The notes under the pieces: generated by a model
Told to the model about the DNA's origin: nothing
Seen by the model: only the letters and a program-made list of their open reading frames with translations
The model's database searches: none
Part shown: piece by piece, positions 1 to 9,587 of the stretch
Layout of the letters: every line of letters begins with the position of its first letter
Position numbering within the stretch: position 1 is the stretch's first letter
Made by a program: the position numbers and the translations under genes
NCBI RefSeq assembly: GCF_001544075.1
Contig: NZ_BCNT01000001.1
Coordinates: 646,386 to 710,385, forward strand
DNA from: Comamonas terrae
GTDB lineage: Bacteria > Pseudomonadota > Gammaproteobacteria > Burkholderiales > Burkholderiaceae_C
Direction: 5' to 3'
Length of the DNA stretch: 64,000 nt

Positions 1-300
1 ATGCCCTTCTTCGGCGCGCGCCTTCCACCAGGGCGCCCAGAAGTCGCCCAGGCTGCTGCCGCCCTCCTTCGTGGGCTCGTTCGCCGCGAAGAAGGTGACC
101 GGCACCCGGTGCTTCTGCAGCACCTGGGCCACGAACTGGGCAATGCCCATGTGGCCGGTATCGAAGGTCAGGTACACGGGCTTGCCGCAGCCCGGCGCAG
201 CGGGCGCACCGCCCTGCGCCGCCGCGGCCGAAGCCTGCAGCGCCCAGAGGCCGGAACCGGCGAATGCCGCCGTGGCCGAGATGAATTGACGTCTTAGCAT
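1..300 (-). CDS. Polysaccharide deacetylase, N-terminal part (cut by window edge)
   Basis: About 100 residues are visible before the window ends, and no stop codon is reached. The protein begins MLRRQFISATAAF, an export signal with an RRQF twin-arginine-like start and an alanine-rich cleavage region. It then enters VYLTFDTGHM, the first motif of the NodB/polysaccharide deacetylase fold, whose aspartate helps bind the metal. VPVTFFAANE follows, as is usual for the family. A strong ribosome binding site (AAGGAGGG) lies just before the ATG. It sits 130 nt downstream of the beta-propeller gene on the same strand and is probably co-transcribed with it. Family: hydrolysis of N- or O-acetyl groups on cell-surface polysaccharide. 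The actual substrate cannot be told from the sequence. Confidence 0.85.
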   Translation of the reverse strand, partial: MLRRQFISATAAFAGSGLWALQASAAAAQGGAPAAPGCGKPVYLTFDTGHMGIAQFVAQVLQKHRVPVTFFAANEPTKEGGSSLGDFWAPWWKARAEEGH

Positions 301-430
301 CCACCCTCCTTGAGGTGGCCGGATTGCCGGCCCGCCGCATGCCGGGCGGAAGCGGCAGCCGGCCGAAAGGCCGTGCCGCGGCCCCGGCTGCCTGGATGGA
401 GCCGGGCGCAGGCTCGAAGTTCCGCGGCGA

Positions 431-1645
431 TCAGCGTGCCGCGTGGGCCAGCGTCCACACGCCGTGCGGCGACTTGCCCACGCTCACCTGCTGCACCACC
501 TTCTTTTCCACGGTGTCGATCACCGAAAGCTTGCGCGCCCAGCGCGAGCTGACCAGCAGGTAGCGGCCGTCGGCGGAGACATCCATGCAGTCCGGGCCGC
601 CGGGCGCCGGGTAGCTGGCCACGACCTGGTCGGTCACCATGTCGATCTTGCTGATGGTGTTGGCCACGCGGTTGCTCACATACAGGTGGCGGTTGTCGCC
701 GGCGGCGCGGAAGGCATGGGCGCCGGCCGCGGTCTTGATCTGGCCCAGGCTGCGCGGCTCGGGACCGGTGATGTCGAAGACCTCGACGCCATCGCCGCCG
801 GTCAGGCCCACGAACAGCTTCCTGCCGTCGGGGCTGCCGTAGACGTCGGCCGGCATGGGGCCGGTGGGCACGCGCGCCTTGATGGTCTGCGTGGCGATGT
901 CGATGGCGACCAGGGCGTCGCTGTCCTGCATGGTCGAATACACGGTCTTGCTGTCCGCGTCGATGAACAGGTGGCTGGGCGTCTTGCCCGTGGACACACG
1001 CTTGACCAGTTGCGGCGTCTGCGTGGCCGCATCCCAGCGGTAGAAGTCGATGTGGTTGAGGCGGTTGGCCGCGGTGATGAACCACTTCATGTCCGGCGAA
1101 AAGCGCAGGTGGTAGGGGTCCACGATGTCGCGGATCACGCGCTGCACGGCACCCGTGCGCGGGTCCACCAGCGTGAGCGAGTCGCCCAGCGCATTGGCCA
1201 CGACCAGGGATTTCTCGTCGGGCGTCAGGTACAGGTGATGGGGCTCCTTGCCCGTGGGAATGCGCGACAGCTCCTTCCAGCCCACGGGGTCGATCACGCT
1301 GATGGAGGCGTCGAGCGAATTGAGCACGAAGATGGGCGTGGTGCCCTGCACGGACTGCGCGGCCTTGGCCGGCATCACGGCACCCACGGGTGCCGCGAGA
1401 GAGGCCGACGGCGCTGCCGCCTGCCCCTGGCCAGCCAGGCTGGCAGCCGTATTGCGTGCAGCAGCGGCTGCACCGCCGGCCGCCGGAGCCGCAGCCGCCG
1501 GTGCCGCGGGCTGCGCCACAGCCGCCCTGGCCGGCTTCAAGCCCGGCCAACCCGAAGTGGCCAGCCATGCGGCGGCTCCGCCGCCCACCGCGAGCACCAC
1601 GACCACGCCCAGCACACTGATGCGCCCAATAGAGAGACGTCTCAC
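431..1645 (-). CDS. YVTN/YncE-type beta-propeller protein, membrane-anchored or secreted
   Basis: 404 residues. One hydrophobic segment at residues 9-28 acts as signal or anchor. It is followed by an Ala/Pro/Gly-rich linker to about residue 90 and then by repeated blades of the YVTN type, such as SISVIDPVGWKELSRI, SLTLVDPRTGAVQRVI, DALVAIDIATQTIKAR and TISKIDMVTDQVVASY. The pattern of short strands ending in V-x-D and followed by P-x-G matches cytochrome D1/YncE-like seven-bladed propellers. No haem-binding CXXCH is present, so a redox role is not supported. A periplasmic binding or scaffold role is inferred. The polysaccharide deacetylase lies directly downstream on the same strand, suggesting a shared envelope function. 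Confidence 0.8.
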   Translation of the reverse strand: MRRLSIGRISVLGVVVVLAVGGGAAAWLATSGWPGLKPARAAVAQPAAPAAAAPAAGGAAAAARNTAASLAGQGQAAAPSASLAAPVGAVMPAKAAQSVQGTTPIFVLNSLDASISVIDPVGWKELSRIPTGKEPHHLYLTPDEKSLVVANALGDSLTLVDPRTGAVQRVIRDIVDPYHLRFSPDMKWFITAANRLNHIDFYRWDAATQTPQLVKRVSTGKTPSHLFIDADSKTVYSTMQDSDALVAIDIATQTIKARVPTGPMPADVYGSPDGRKLFVGLTGGDGVEVFDITGPEPRSLGQIKTAAGAHAFRAAGDNRHLYVSNRVANTISKIDMVTDQVVASYPAPGGPDCMDVSADGRYLLVSSRWARKLSVIDTVEKKVVQQVSVGKSPHGVWTLAHAAR

Positions 1646-1927
1646 AAAACCACCACCTTCTCAGAATTGACGCAGTGTAGCCGCGCCCGGACAGCCCGCC
1701 GGACTCAGGGCCCAATAGCCGGCTGCGGACTGTGAAAAATGCTGGGGCACCGCCGGGCATGGAACGCCGGCCACGGCGTGGGAACTGCGCCCGTCCACCC
1801 GGGCCGCCGGCAAAAAAACCACAGCTGGCCCGGCTTCGCCCACCAACTGCACGGCATTTGCGCTGCCGCAAGACATGGCGAAATCGCCGCCTTGCACAGG
1901 TGCCGTACCCAGCCTTGCATGAAAAAA

Positions 1928-1950
1928 GTGAGCTGCTTGCGCCTGATATT
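1928..1950 (-). repeat. Dispersed intergenic repeat, copy 1 (core GGCGCAAGCAGCT)
   Basis: Read on the minus strand the core is GGCGCAAGCAGCTCAC, followed by a T-run. It shares the GCGCNAGCNGCT core with the copies near 14284, 30915, 35597 and 37434. It is degenerate at its 3' side (CTCAC instead of CTATC). Confidence 0.45.
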
Positions 1951-2044
1951 CAATGACTTCAAACATAAAACACCTTGAACTCATTTATTTTCATGCGCTT
2001 GCAGCTCTTGATCCAGGAGCAAACCACACAGGGACCGTCCCATG

Positions 2045-2068
2045 AAAAAAGAGCCCCAAGGGCTCTTT
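2045..2068 (-). terminator. Intrinsic terminator of the phosphoribosyltransferase-purA transcript
   Basis: Inverted arms AAAGAGCCC and GGGCTCTTT with a 3-nt loop. On the minus strand the stem runs into a run of six T residues. It lies about 30 nt past the stop of the phosphoribosyltransferase gene and would end the long minus-strand block. Confidence 0.85.
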
Positions 2069-2096
2069 CTGGCGGGCGCAAAGACAGGCTGTACGC

Positions 2097-2621
2097 TCAG
2101 ATCTTCCACTTTTCCAGCAGCTTTTCGGGGCGCAGCGTGTCGTAGCCTTCGAACGGCTGGTGGATCCAGGGGTTGGTCGGCAGGAAGTCCACCGAATAAT
2201 CGGCCTCGAAGGTCGAGATGCCCTTGGTCCAGATCACGGCGCTGCGCAGCTCGGTGATGGGCTGGTAGTTGGTCTTGAGCATGGCGATCACGGCCTTGAG
2301 CGTGGCGCCCGAGTCCGCCAGGTCGTCCACCAGCAGCACGCGGCCGGCGATCTCACCCTTGGGCGTTGCGATGAAGCGGCCGATATCCAGATGGCCCTGC
2401 ACCGTGCCGGCTTCGGCACGGTAGGAGCTGGTGGACATGATGGCCAGGGGCTTGTCGAAAATGCGGCTCAGGATGTCGCCGGGGCGCAGGCCGCCACGGG
2501 CCAGGCACAGGATGGTGTCGAACTCCCAGCCCGACTGGTGGATCTTGATTGCCAGCTTCTCGATGAGACCGTGGTACTCGTCATAGCTTACATACAGGTG
2601 CTTGCCGTCTTCCGTCAGCAT
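2097..2621 (-). CDS. Purine phosphoribosyltransferase (Gpt/Hpt-like)
   Basis: 174 residues, a complete type I phosphoribosyltransferase. The PRPP-binding signature is VLLVDDLADSGATL at about residues 95-108, with the two acidic residues that contact ribose. CLARGGLRPGDIL near residue 40 is the pyrophosphate-binding loop. Reaction known for the family: PRPP plus a purine base gives a nucleotide and pyrophosphate. The fold resembles xanthine-guanine or hypoxanthine enzymes. The base specificity is inferred, and the purA neighbour supports it. It lies 47 nt downstream of purA on the same strand and is followed by a strong terminator, so it is the last gene of the operon. Confidence 0.85.
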   Translation of the reverse strand: MLTEDGKHLYVSYDEYHGLIEKLAIKIHQSGWEFDTILCLARGGLRPGDILSRIFDKPLAIMSTSSYRAEAGTVQGHLDIGRFIATPKGEIAGRVLLVDDLADSGATLKAVIAMLKTNYQPITELRSAVIWTKGISTFEADYSVDFLPTNPWIHQPFEGYDTLRPEKLLEKWKI

Positions 2622-2668
2622 ATGGGGTCCTATTGAATGGTGGGTTCAGTAAAAACCGTGAGCCGCCG

Positions 2669-4069
<1,401 letters not shown>

Positions 4070-4081
4070 TTAGTCAAAAGC

Positions 4082-5230
4082 CTAAATGGCTTGCACGACC
4101 CATTGCCCGCCCTGCTGGACGAGCTCGCGGTCGCAGTGGAACTCGTCCACTTCGCTTTCGTGCCCCGGCAGTACGCAGACCACCGTCTCGCCCTTCTGGC
4201 GCAATGCGGCGATGGCCGCGGCCACCTGCACGTCATCGCCCCAGGGAGCGCGAATGGCAGCCTTGAGCGGGCGCTCGGGCACGACAGCCACCAGTTGTTT
4301 GATATCGAGGCTGAAGCCGGCCGCCGGGCGGTTGCGCCCGAAGACAGCGCCGACTTCGTCATAGCGGCCGCCGCGCACCAGCGCATCGCTGCCGCCGGGC
4401 ACGTAGATCGCAAAGCGCGTGCCGCTGTAATAGGAATAGCCGCGCAGGTCGGCCAGATCGAAGCTCACCTTCACGCCGCTCAGCCGCTCGGCCAGCCAGC
4501 GCAGATGCGATAGCAGCTTGCGCACGCCGGGCGTGCGCTCCAGCAGCTTTTCGGCCTGATCCAGCACTTCCATGCCGCCATACAGCTGCAGCAGCGCCAG
4601 CAGGCCTTCGCGCGAAGCTGCGGGGAAATCCCGCGTCAGGCGGGCCAGCTCGGTCGCGTCCTTGGAGGCCAGTGCCGCATGCACGTTGCGCAGCACCTGC
4701 GCCTCCACCATCACGCCGGCCAGCAGATTGCGAACGATGCGGACATCGGCCAGGTCCACGCTGATGTCGGTGACGCCGGCGCTCCTGAGGCAATCGAGCG
4801 CCAGGTGCAGGGCTTCCAGGTCGGCTTCCAGCCCTTCGTGGCCGTAGATCTCGGCGCCGAACTGCAGCGGCTCGCGCGTCGCGCGCGGGCGGTCGGGCCG
4901 CGCATGGACCACGGGGCCGCAGTAGCACAGCCGGGTCAGGCCTTTGCGGTTGAGCAAATGGGCGTCGATGCGTGCCACCTGCTGCGTCATGTCGGCGCGC
5001 AGGCCCATGGTGCGGCCGGAGAGCTGGTCGACCAGTTTGCAGGTTTGGATATCCAGGGCTTCGCCGGTACCGGTCAGCAGGGAGTCCAGGTACTCCAGCA
5101 TGGGCGGCATGACCAGTTCATAGCCATAGCCGCGCGCGGTATCGAGCAGTCCTCGACGCAATTCTTCGATGTGCCGCGCCTCGGAGGGCAAAACATCGGC
5201 AATGTGATCCGGCAGGACCCAAGCAGACAT
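4082..5230 (-). CDS. hisZ: ATP phosphoribosyltransferase regulatory subunit HisZ
   Basis: 382 residues related to the catalytic core of class II histidyl-tRNA synthetase, but shorter than HisS and lacking its C-terminal anticodon domain. Motif 2-like sequence is present ([16 protein letters not shown]). The HisRS signature region reads [16 protein letters not shown] in place of the true [13 protein letters not shown] found in HisS in this window. HisZ pairs with a short HisG to form the first enzyme of histidine synthesis and carries feedback control. Its presence implies a short-form hisG elsewhere. It sits between purA and a DUF2065 gene, the classic betaproteobacterial location. No obvious Shine-Dalgarno sequence precedes the ATG. 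Confidence 0.95.
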   Translation of the reverse strand: MSAWVLPDHIADVLPSEARHIEELRRGLLDTARGYGYELVMPPMLEYLDSLLTGTGEALDIQTCKLVDQLSGRTMGLRADMTQQVARIDAHLLNRKGLTRLCYCGPVVHARPDRPRATREPLQFGAEIYGHEGLEADLEALHLALDCLRSAGVTDISVDLADVRIVRNLLAGVMVEAQVLRNVHAALASKDATELARLTRDFPAASREGLLALLQLYGGMEVLDQAEKLLERTPGVRKLLSHLRWLAERLSGVKVSFDLADLRGYSYYSGTRFAIYVPGGSDALVRGGRYDEVGAVFGRNRPAAGFSLDIKQLVAVVPERPLKAAIRAPWGDDVQVAAAIAALRQKGETVVCVLPGHESEVDEFHCDRELVQQGGQWVVQAI

Positions 5231-5323
5231 GGAGAAAGGGGGAGGCTGTTAAAAACGCGATTCTACCGGCTTTGCCGGGCATGCCCAATTTGCCCCGCAA
5301 GGCCTGGCCGATATTTGCGGTAT

Positions 5324-5512
5324 TCAGAGCAGGATCAGCAAAATGACTCCCGCTGCGATACAGAGCAGGCCGCAAAAGCGCAGCTGCCCGTCGCGCAGCT
5401 GCATGAGCTGCAGGAACAGCTGGCGCCACTGCTGCGGCGCAAACAGCGGCATCAGCCCCTCGAAGATCAGCATCAGCGCAAGGGCCAGGCCCAGGGAATC
5501 GCTCCACTCCAT
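5324..5512 (-). CDS. DUF2065 small membrane protein
   Basis: 62 residues with two predicted membrane helices (LGLALALMLIFEGLMPLF and LRFCGLLCIAAGVILLILL) joined by a short Gln/Arg loop. This matches DUF2065, a small inner-membrane family found between hflC and hisZ/purA in many proteobacteria. I chose the ATG at 5512 (MEWSDSLG) because the family is about 60 residues long and a GGAGAG site precedes it. An upstream start at 5557 would add 15 residues and run through a hairpin. Function unknown. Co-location suggests a tie to the HflKC complex, but that is inference. Confidence 0.85.
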   Translation of the reverse strand: MEWSDSLGLALALMLIFEGLMPLFAPQQWRQLFLQLMQLRDGQLRFCGLLCIAAGVILLILL

Positions 5513-5555
5513 ATCCCGCTCTCCATCTCCATCGCTGGGTCGCAACACAATGAAC

Positions 5556-5577
5556 AATGGCCCGCGAAGGGGCCATT
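5556..5577 (-). other. Perfect 8-bp hairpin between hflC and the DUF2065 gene
   Basis: Arms AATGGCCC and GGGCCATT with a 6-nt loop, placed in the gap after the hflC stop. There is no T-run, so it is not a typical terminator. It could pause polymerase or protect an mRNA end. Confidence 0.45.
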
Positions 5578-5598
5578 GCGATGACAGTCCTGCCGGCC

Positions 5599-6489
5599 CT
5601 ACCGGGCAGCGGCGCCGCCATTGCGGTAGGCCTTGAAGAAATCGCTCTGCGACGGATCGAGCACCAGCACGTCGCTCTTCTTGGCAAAGCTTTCCTTGTA
5701 GGCTTCCAGGCTGCGGTAGAACTGCGCGAACTGCGGATCCTTGCCGAAGGCTTCGGCATAGACGCGCGCGGCTTCGGCATCGCCTTCGCCCTTGACCTTC
5801 TGCGCGTCGCGGTAGGCATTGGCAATCGTGATGTCGCGCTGGCGGTCGGCCTCGGCACGGATTTTCTCGCCTTCGGCCGCGCCGGTGGAGCGCAGCTCGT
5901 TGGCCACGCGCTTGCGCTCGGCCTCCATGCGGCGGTAGACCGATTCGGTGATGGTCTCGGCATAGTCCACACGGGTGATGCGCACGTCCACGATGTCCAC
6001 GCCCCAGGGCTTGGCGCCGCGCACGGTCTCCAGCACCTCGCGCTTGACGTCGGCCATCAGCGCCTCGCGCTTGGACGACAGCAGCTCGCGCACGGTGCGG
6101 CGGTTGATTTCCTCCTGGAAGGCATTGCGCACCACGCGGTTGAGCTGCAGCGCGCCCGCGCTTTCATCCAGTCCCACGTTGCGGATGTATTCCGACGGGT
6201 CGGAGATGCGCCAGCGCACATACCAGTCGATCACCACGCGCTGCTTTTCGGCCGTCAGCATGGGCTCGGTGTCGGTGCTGTCCAGCGTCAGCAGGCGCTT
6301 GTCGATGTAGCGCACGTTCTGGAACGGCGGCGGCAGCTTCCAGTTCAGTCCGGGCTCTGTGATCACTTCCTTGATCTGGCCCAGCGCATAGACCACGCCG
6401 AACTGGCGCTGGTCGACCACGAACAGCGTGGAACTCAGCAAAGCCAGCACGACCAGAACGCTGGTGACAAAAAATCCGATTCGATTCAC
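5599..6489 (-). CDS. hflC: HflC, SPFH subunit of the FtsH-regulating HflKC complex
   Basis: 296 residues. There is an N-terminal membrane anchor (residues 5-22), then the SPFH/band 7 domain containing VVDQRQFGVVYALGQ, and a long helical region rich in Ala/Glu/Arg (about 190-260). HflC and HflK form a large periplasm-facing ring around the FtsH protease and modulate its action. The start is GTG (MNRIGFF) with an AGGAG site that overlaps the TAG stop of hflK, 9 nt upstream, so translation is very probably coupled. The C-terminus ends soon after DPSQSDFFKAY, as is usual for the family. Confidence 0.96.
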   Translation of the reverse strand: MNRIGFFVTSVLVVLALLSSTLFVVDQRQFGVVYALGQIKEVITEPGLNWKLPPPFQNVRYIDKRLLTLDSTDTEPMLTAEKQRVVIDWYVRWRISDPSEYIRNVGLDESAGALQLNRVVRNAFQEEINRRTVRELLSSKREALMADVKREVLETVRGAKPWGVDIVDVRITRVDYAETITESVYRRMEAERKRVANELRSTGAAEGEKIRAEADRQRDITIANAYRDAQKVKGEGDAEAARVYAEAFGKDPQFAQFYRSLEAYKESFAKKSDVLVLDPSQSDFFKAYRNGGAAAR

Positions 6490-6498
6490 TGCATTCTC

Positions 6499-7890
6499 CT
6501 AGCGCGATTCACGTTCACGGCTGCGGTCACGGCTGCGGGCCTCGCCCGCGGGCACCGGCGTCACACGCACGGCAGGCGGCACCGACGATGCCGGGGCGCC
6601 GGCAGCCGGCACCCCGGAGGCATCGGCCGCGCCTGCGGCGGCCGTGTTGCTGCTCACGCTCTGCATGATCTTGTCCAGCGGCAGGTACAGCAGGTTCGAG
6701 CCCTGGCGGGACTCCACCAGCACCTTGGTCACGTTGCTGTAGATCTGCTGCATGGCGTCGATGTACAGGCGGTCGCGCGTGACCTGCGGCGCCTTCTGGT
6801 ACTCGGTGAACAGCGAGCTGAAGCGCCCGGCATCGCCCTGCGCCTGCGCCACGATGCGGGCCTTGTAGGCAGCCGCCTCTTCGCCCAGCCGCGCCGCCGA
6901 GCCGGCAGCGCGCGGAATCACGTCGTTGGCATAGGCCTGGGCCTCGTTCTTGGCGCGCTCGCGCTCCTGGCCGGCCTTGAGCACGTCGTCGAAGGCCGCC
7001 TGCACCTGCTCGGGCGGACGCACGCCGCCCTGTTGCAGGTTGATGCCCACCACTTCCACGCCCACCTTGTAGCGATCCAGAATGGTCTGCATCAGATCGC
7101 GCACGCGCGGCGCGATCTGGTCGCGCTCCTCGGCCAGGGCCGAATCCATGCGCATCTTGCCCACGACTTCGCGCACGGCCGACTCGGCCACCTGCACCAC
7201 GGCTTCCGACGGGCTGCGGCTTTCGAACAGCCAGGCGCGCGCGTCGTTCAAGCGGTACTGCACGGCGAACTTGATCTCGACGATGTTCTCGTCCTCGGTC
7301 AGCATGGCCGACTCGCGCAGACCCGTGCTGCGCACGATGTTGTCGCTGCCCACGTCGGCCGAGCGGATCTGCGAGACATAGACCAGCTCATGCTTCTGGA
7401 TCGGATACGGCAGGCGCCAGTTGAAGCCCGCGCCCACGGTGCTCTTGTACTTGCCGAACTGGGTGATGACGGCCTGCTGGCCTTCCTGCACGATGAAAAA
7501 GCCCGTGCCCAGCCAGATCAGCACGGCCACGCCGGCGATCACGAAGATGCCCTTGCCGGCATTGAAGGGCTCGGAAGGCTGGCCGCCGCTGCGGCCGGGC
7601 GGCAGGCCACGGCCCGGCTTGCCGCCAAACAGGCCGGAAAGCTTGCGGTTGAGGTCATGCCAGAGCTCGTCCAGGTCCGGCGGCTGGCCCTGCTGGGAAG
7701 GCGGCCGCGGACGCTGCTCGGGGGCGGGCGGAAGTTCCGGGCGTTCGCTGTCGGGGCGCTGGCCGTCAGGGCGCGAGCCTTCTTCGTTGTTGTTGTCGCT
7801 GCGGCCCCAGCGGGGATCGTTCAGATTGAACATCCCGCGAATGCGTTGTGGCAGCACCGCCCAGCGATGGACGCGTTGTGAAAAATTCAT
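6499..7890 (-). CDS. hflK: HflK, SPFH subunit of the FtsH-regulating HflKC complex
   Basis: 463 residues. A Pro/Gly/Arg-rich cytoplasmic N-terminus (about 1-110) is followed by one membrane helix (GIFVIAGVAVLIWLGTGFFI) and an SPFH domain with VQEGQQAVITQFGKY. A coiled-coil region follows (QERERAKNEAQAYANDVIPR), then a low-complexity Ala/Pro/Arg tail. It acts with HflC, encoded 9 nt downstream. The fusion-free order hflX-hflK-hflC is standard. The start is ATG at 7890 with only a weak ribosome binding site. Confidence 0.96.
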   Translation of the reverse strand: MNFSQRVHRWAVLPQRIRGMFNLNDPRWGRSDNNNEEGSRPDGQRPDSERPELPPAPEQRPRPPSQQGQPPDLDELWHDLNRKLSGLFGGKPGRGLPPGRSGGQPSEPFNAGKGIFVIAGVAVLIWLGTGFFIVQEGQQAVITQFGKYKSTVGAGFNWRLPYPIQKHELVYVSQIRSADVGSDNIVRSTGLRESAMLTEDENIVEIKFAVQYRLNDARAWLFESRSPSEAVVQVAESAVREVVGKMRMDSALAEERDQIAPRVRDLMQTILDRYKVGVEVVGINLQQGGVRPPEQVQAAFDDVLKAGQERERAKNEAQAYANDVIPRAAGSAARLGEEAAAYKARIVAQAQGDAGRFSSLFTEYQKAPQVTRDRLYIDAMQQIYSNVTKVLVESRQGSNLLYLPLDKIMQSVSSNTAAAGAADASGVPAAGAPASSVPPAVRVTPVPAGEARSRDRSRERESR

Positions 7891-7961
7891 GCGAGAAGTC
7901 TCTGTATTTCCAAAAAGACATGAACCATGGCTGGCATTGTGCCCAATAGAGACATGAGTCC

Positions 7962-9164
7962 CTAGTATTGCGCGTCGGAATCAGGGGACATCCCGGAGGA
8001 TTCGTCCTGCCTTTCATCGTCTGCGTTGCCAGCCCCCTCTCGTGCTTGCAATACCCGGTCCGCCAGCATCTGGCGCAGCTGCGGCAGTCCCTGCCCCGAG
8101 CGGGCGCTGACGAACACGCGCGGCACAGGAACGCCGTCGAGCTCGTAGTCGTCCTGCAGCGCGGCAGGCAGGCGCTCGGGCTCGATGGCATCCAGCTTGT
8201 TGAAGACCAGGATCTGGGGCACATCATGAGCCCCGATTTCAGCCAGAACTTTTTGGACTTGTTGGATTTGTTCCGGATAGCCGGGGTTCGATGCATCCAC
8301 GACGTGCAGCAGCAGATCCGCGTCGATGGCTTCCTGCAGCGTGGCCTGGAAGGCATCGACCAGCCCGTGCGGCAGGTCCCGGATGAAGCCGACGGTATCG
8401 GACAGCGACACAGATTCCTGCGCCTCGTTCAGATACATCTGGCGCGTGGTGGTGTCCAGCGTGGCGAACAGCTGGTCGGCCGCATAGGCGCGGGCCTTGA
8501 CCATGGCGTTGAACAGCGTGGACTTGCCGGCATTGGTGTAGCCCACCAGCGAAATATTGAAGACCTCGTGGCGCGCGCGCTGGCGCCGCTGGGTGGTGCG
8601 CTGCTTCTTGACCTTCTTCAGGCGCTCCTTGGTGCGCTTGATGGCCTCGTCGATCATGCGGCGGTCCAGCTCGATCTGCTTTTCGCCCGGGCCGCCGCGG
8701 CCGCCGATGCCGCCCATCTGCCGCTCCAGGTGGCTCCAGCGGCGCACCAGGCGCGTGCTGACGTACTGCAGCCGGGCCAGTTCCACCTGCAGCTTGCCCT
8801 CGTGGCTTCTGGCCCGCTGGGCGAAGATCTCCAGGATCAGCATGGTGCGGTCGTTGACCGGCATCTGGATATGGCGCTCCAGATTGCGCTGCTGGGCCGG
8901 GCTCAGGGCCTGGTCGAACCAGATTTCCTTGGCGCCGTGCATCTGGGCCAGCATGCGGATCTCGTCGGCCTTGCCGCTGCCCACGAACAGTGCGGCATCG
9001 GGCGCCTTGCGCTTGCAGGTCAGGCGTGCAACGGGCTGCAGGCCGGCGGTCTGCGCCAGCAGGCCCAGCTCCTCCAGCTCGTCGTCAAAATGGGGAAAGC
9101 CAAAATCCACGCCCACCAGCAGCACCGGTGCAGACGCGGAGCGTTCAAAGAATTCAGAACTCAA
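7962..9164 (-). CDS. hflX: GTPase HflX
   Basis: 400 residues. The N-terminal HflX domain (about 1-185) includes GGRGGPGEKQIELDRRMI. A long basic coiled coil follows (RTKERLKKVKKQR), then a GTPase domain with G1 GYTNAGKST near residue 208, G3 DTVG and G4 NKLD. HflX binds the 50S subunit and splits stalled ribosomes after stress. The likely start is a TTG at 9162-9164 (MSSEFFE) with GGGAG 6 nt before it. No better in-frame ATG exists nearby. It lies 66 nt downstream of hfq, with a strong hairpin in the gap. Confidence 0.95.
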   Translation of the reverse strand: MSSEFFERSASAPVLLVGVDFGFPHFDDELEELGLLAQTAGLQPVARLTCKRKAPDAALFVGSGKADEIRMLAQMHGAKEIWFDQALSPAQQRNLERHIQMPVNDRTMLILEIFAQRARSHEGKLQVELARLQYVSTRLVRRWSHLERQMGGIGGRGGPGEKQIELDRRMIDEAIKRTKERLKKVKKQRTTQRRQRARHEVFNISLVGYTNAGKSTLFNAMVKARAYAADQLFATLDTTTRQMYLNEAQESVSLSDTVGFIRDLPHGLVDAFQATLQEAIDADLLLHVVDASNPGYPEQIQQVQKVLAEIGAHDVPQILVFNKLDAIEPERLPAALQDDYELDGVPVPRVFVSARSGQGLPQLRQMLADRVLQAREGAGNADDERQDESSGMSPDSDAQY

Positions 9165-9187
9165 ATACCTCTCCCGTGGGGTGAGGA

Positions 9188-9211
9188 GCCTCGCAGGCAG
9201 TGCTGCGAGGC
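9188..9211 (-). promoter_or_regulatory. Perfect hairpin in the hfq-hflX gap
   Basis: Nine-base arms GCCTCGCAG and CTGCGAGGC with a 6-nt loop. It starts about 24 nt before the TTG start of hflX and 20 nt after the hfq stop. There is no T-run. It may tune how much hflX is made relative to hfq, or act as an RNA-processing site. Confidence 0.5.
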
Positions 9212-9230
9212 ATCAGCACGGCACGGCCGA

Positions 9231-9485
9231 TCAAGCGGCGGCGGCTTCGTTGTCCGCAGTGGCTGCGGCGGAGAAATTCACGGCGCGGCCGGGAACGATG
9301 GTGGAGATAGCGTGCTTGTAGACCATCTGGGTCACGGTGTTGCGCAGCAGCACCACGTATTGGTCAAACGACTCGATTTGGCCTTGCAGCTTGATGCCGT
9401 TGACCAGGTAGATGGAAACCGGCACATGCTCGCGGCGCAGCGCGTTCAGGAACGGATCTTGGAGGAGTTGACCTTTATTGCTCAC
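9231..9485 (-). CDS. hfq: RNA chaperone Hfq
   Basis: 84 residues. Sm1 motif region ([20 protein letters not shown]) and Sm2 motif [10 protein letters not shown] are intact. The N-terminal [19 protein letters not shown] carries the conserved Gln8 and Asp9 and the Arg-rich rim. The C-terminal tail is short and Ala-rich (DNEAAAA), unlike the long tail of E. coli. Hfq forms hexamers that pair small RNAs with mRNAs. The start codon is GTG with GGAGAATATC directly upstream. It sits between der and hflX. Confidence 0.98.
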   Translation of the reverse strand: MSNKGQLLQDPFLNALRREHVPVSIYLVNGIKLQGQIESFDQYVVLLRNTVTQMVYKHAISTIVPGRAVNFSAAATADNEAAAA

Positions 9486-9587
9486 GATATTCTCCGTGTT
9501 CGAAGAGTGTTGTTGTAAACCGACACGTTACCACAGCGCCATCAGGGTCCATGCAAAAAAGGGTTTTCCCCTACGCGCTGCGGCACG

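Larger units (their letters stand above)
1646..2096. other. Intergenic region with terminator and one dispersed repeat
   Basis: 451 bp between the start of the propeller gene and the end of the phosphoribosyltransferase gene. It contains the terminator at 2045-2068 and a repeat-family core near 1928-1950. Open frames here (for example minus 1661-1984) have no recognisable domain and no convincing ribosome binding site, so I do not call a gene. The promoter of the propeller gene must lie in this stretch, but I cannot place it. Confidence 0.6.

Noticed and set aside
1661..1984. 107-codon minus-strand frame in the first intergenic region
   Set aside because: No ribosome binding site, no domain, and it runs over a dispersed repeat core.
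5557..7881. 774-codon plus-strand open frame across hflC and hflK
   Set aside because: Antisense shadow of two well-supported genes; His/Ala/Gly/Arg-rich translation with no domain, typical of high-GC codon position effects.
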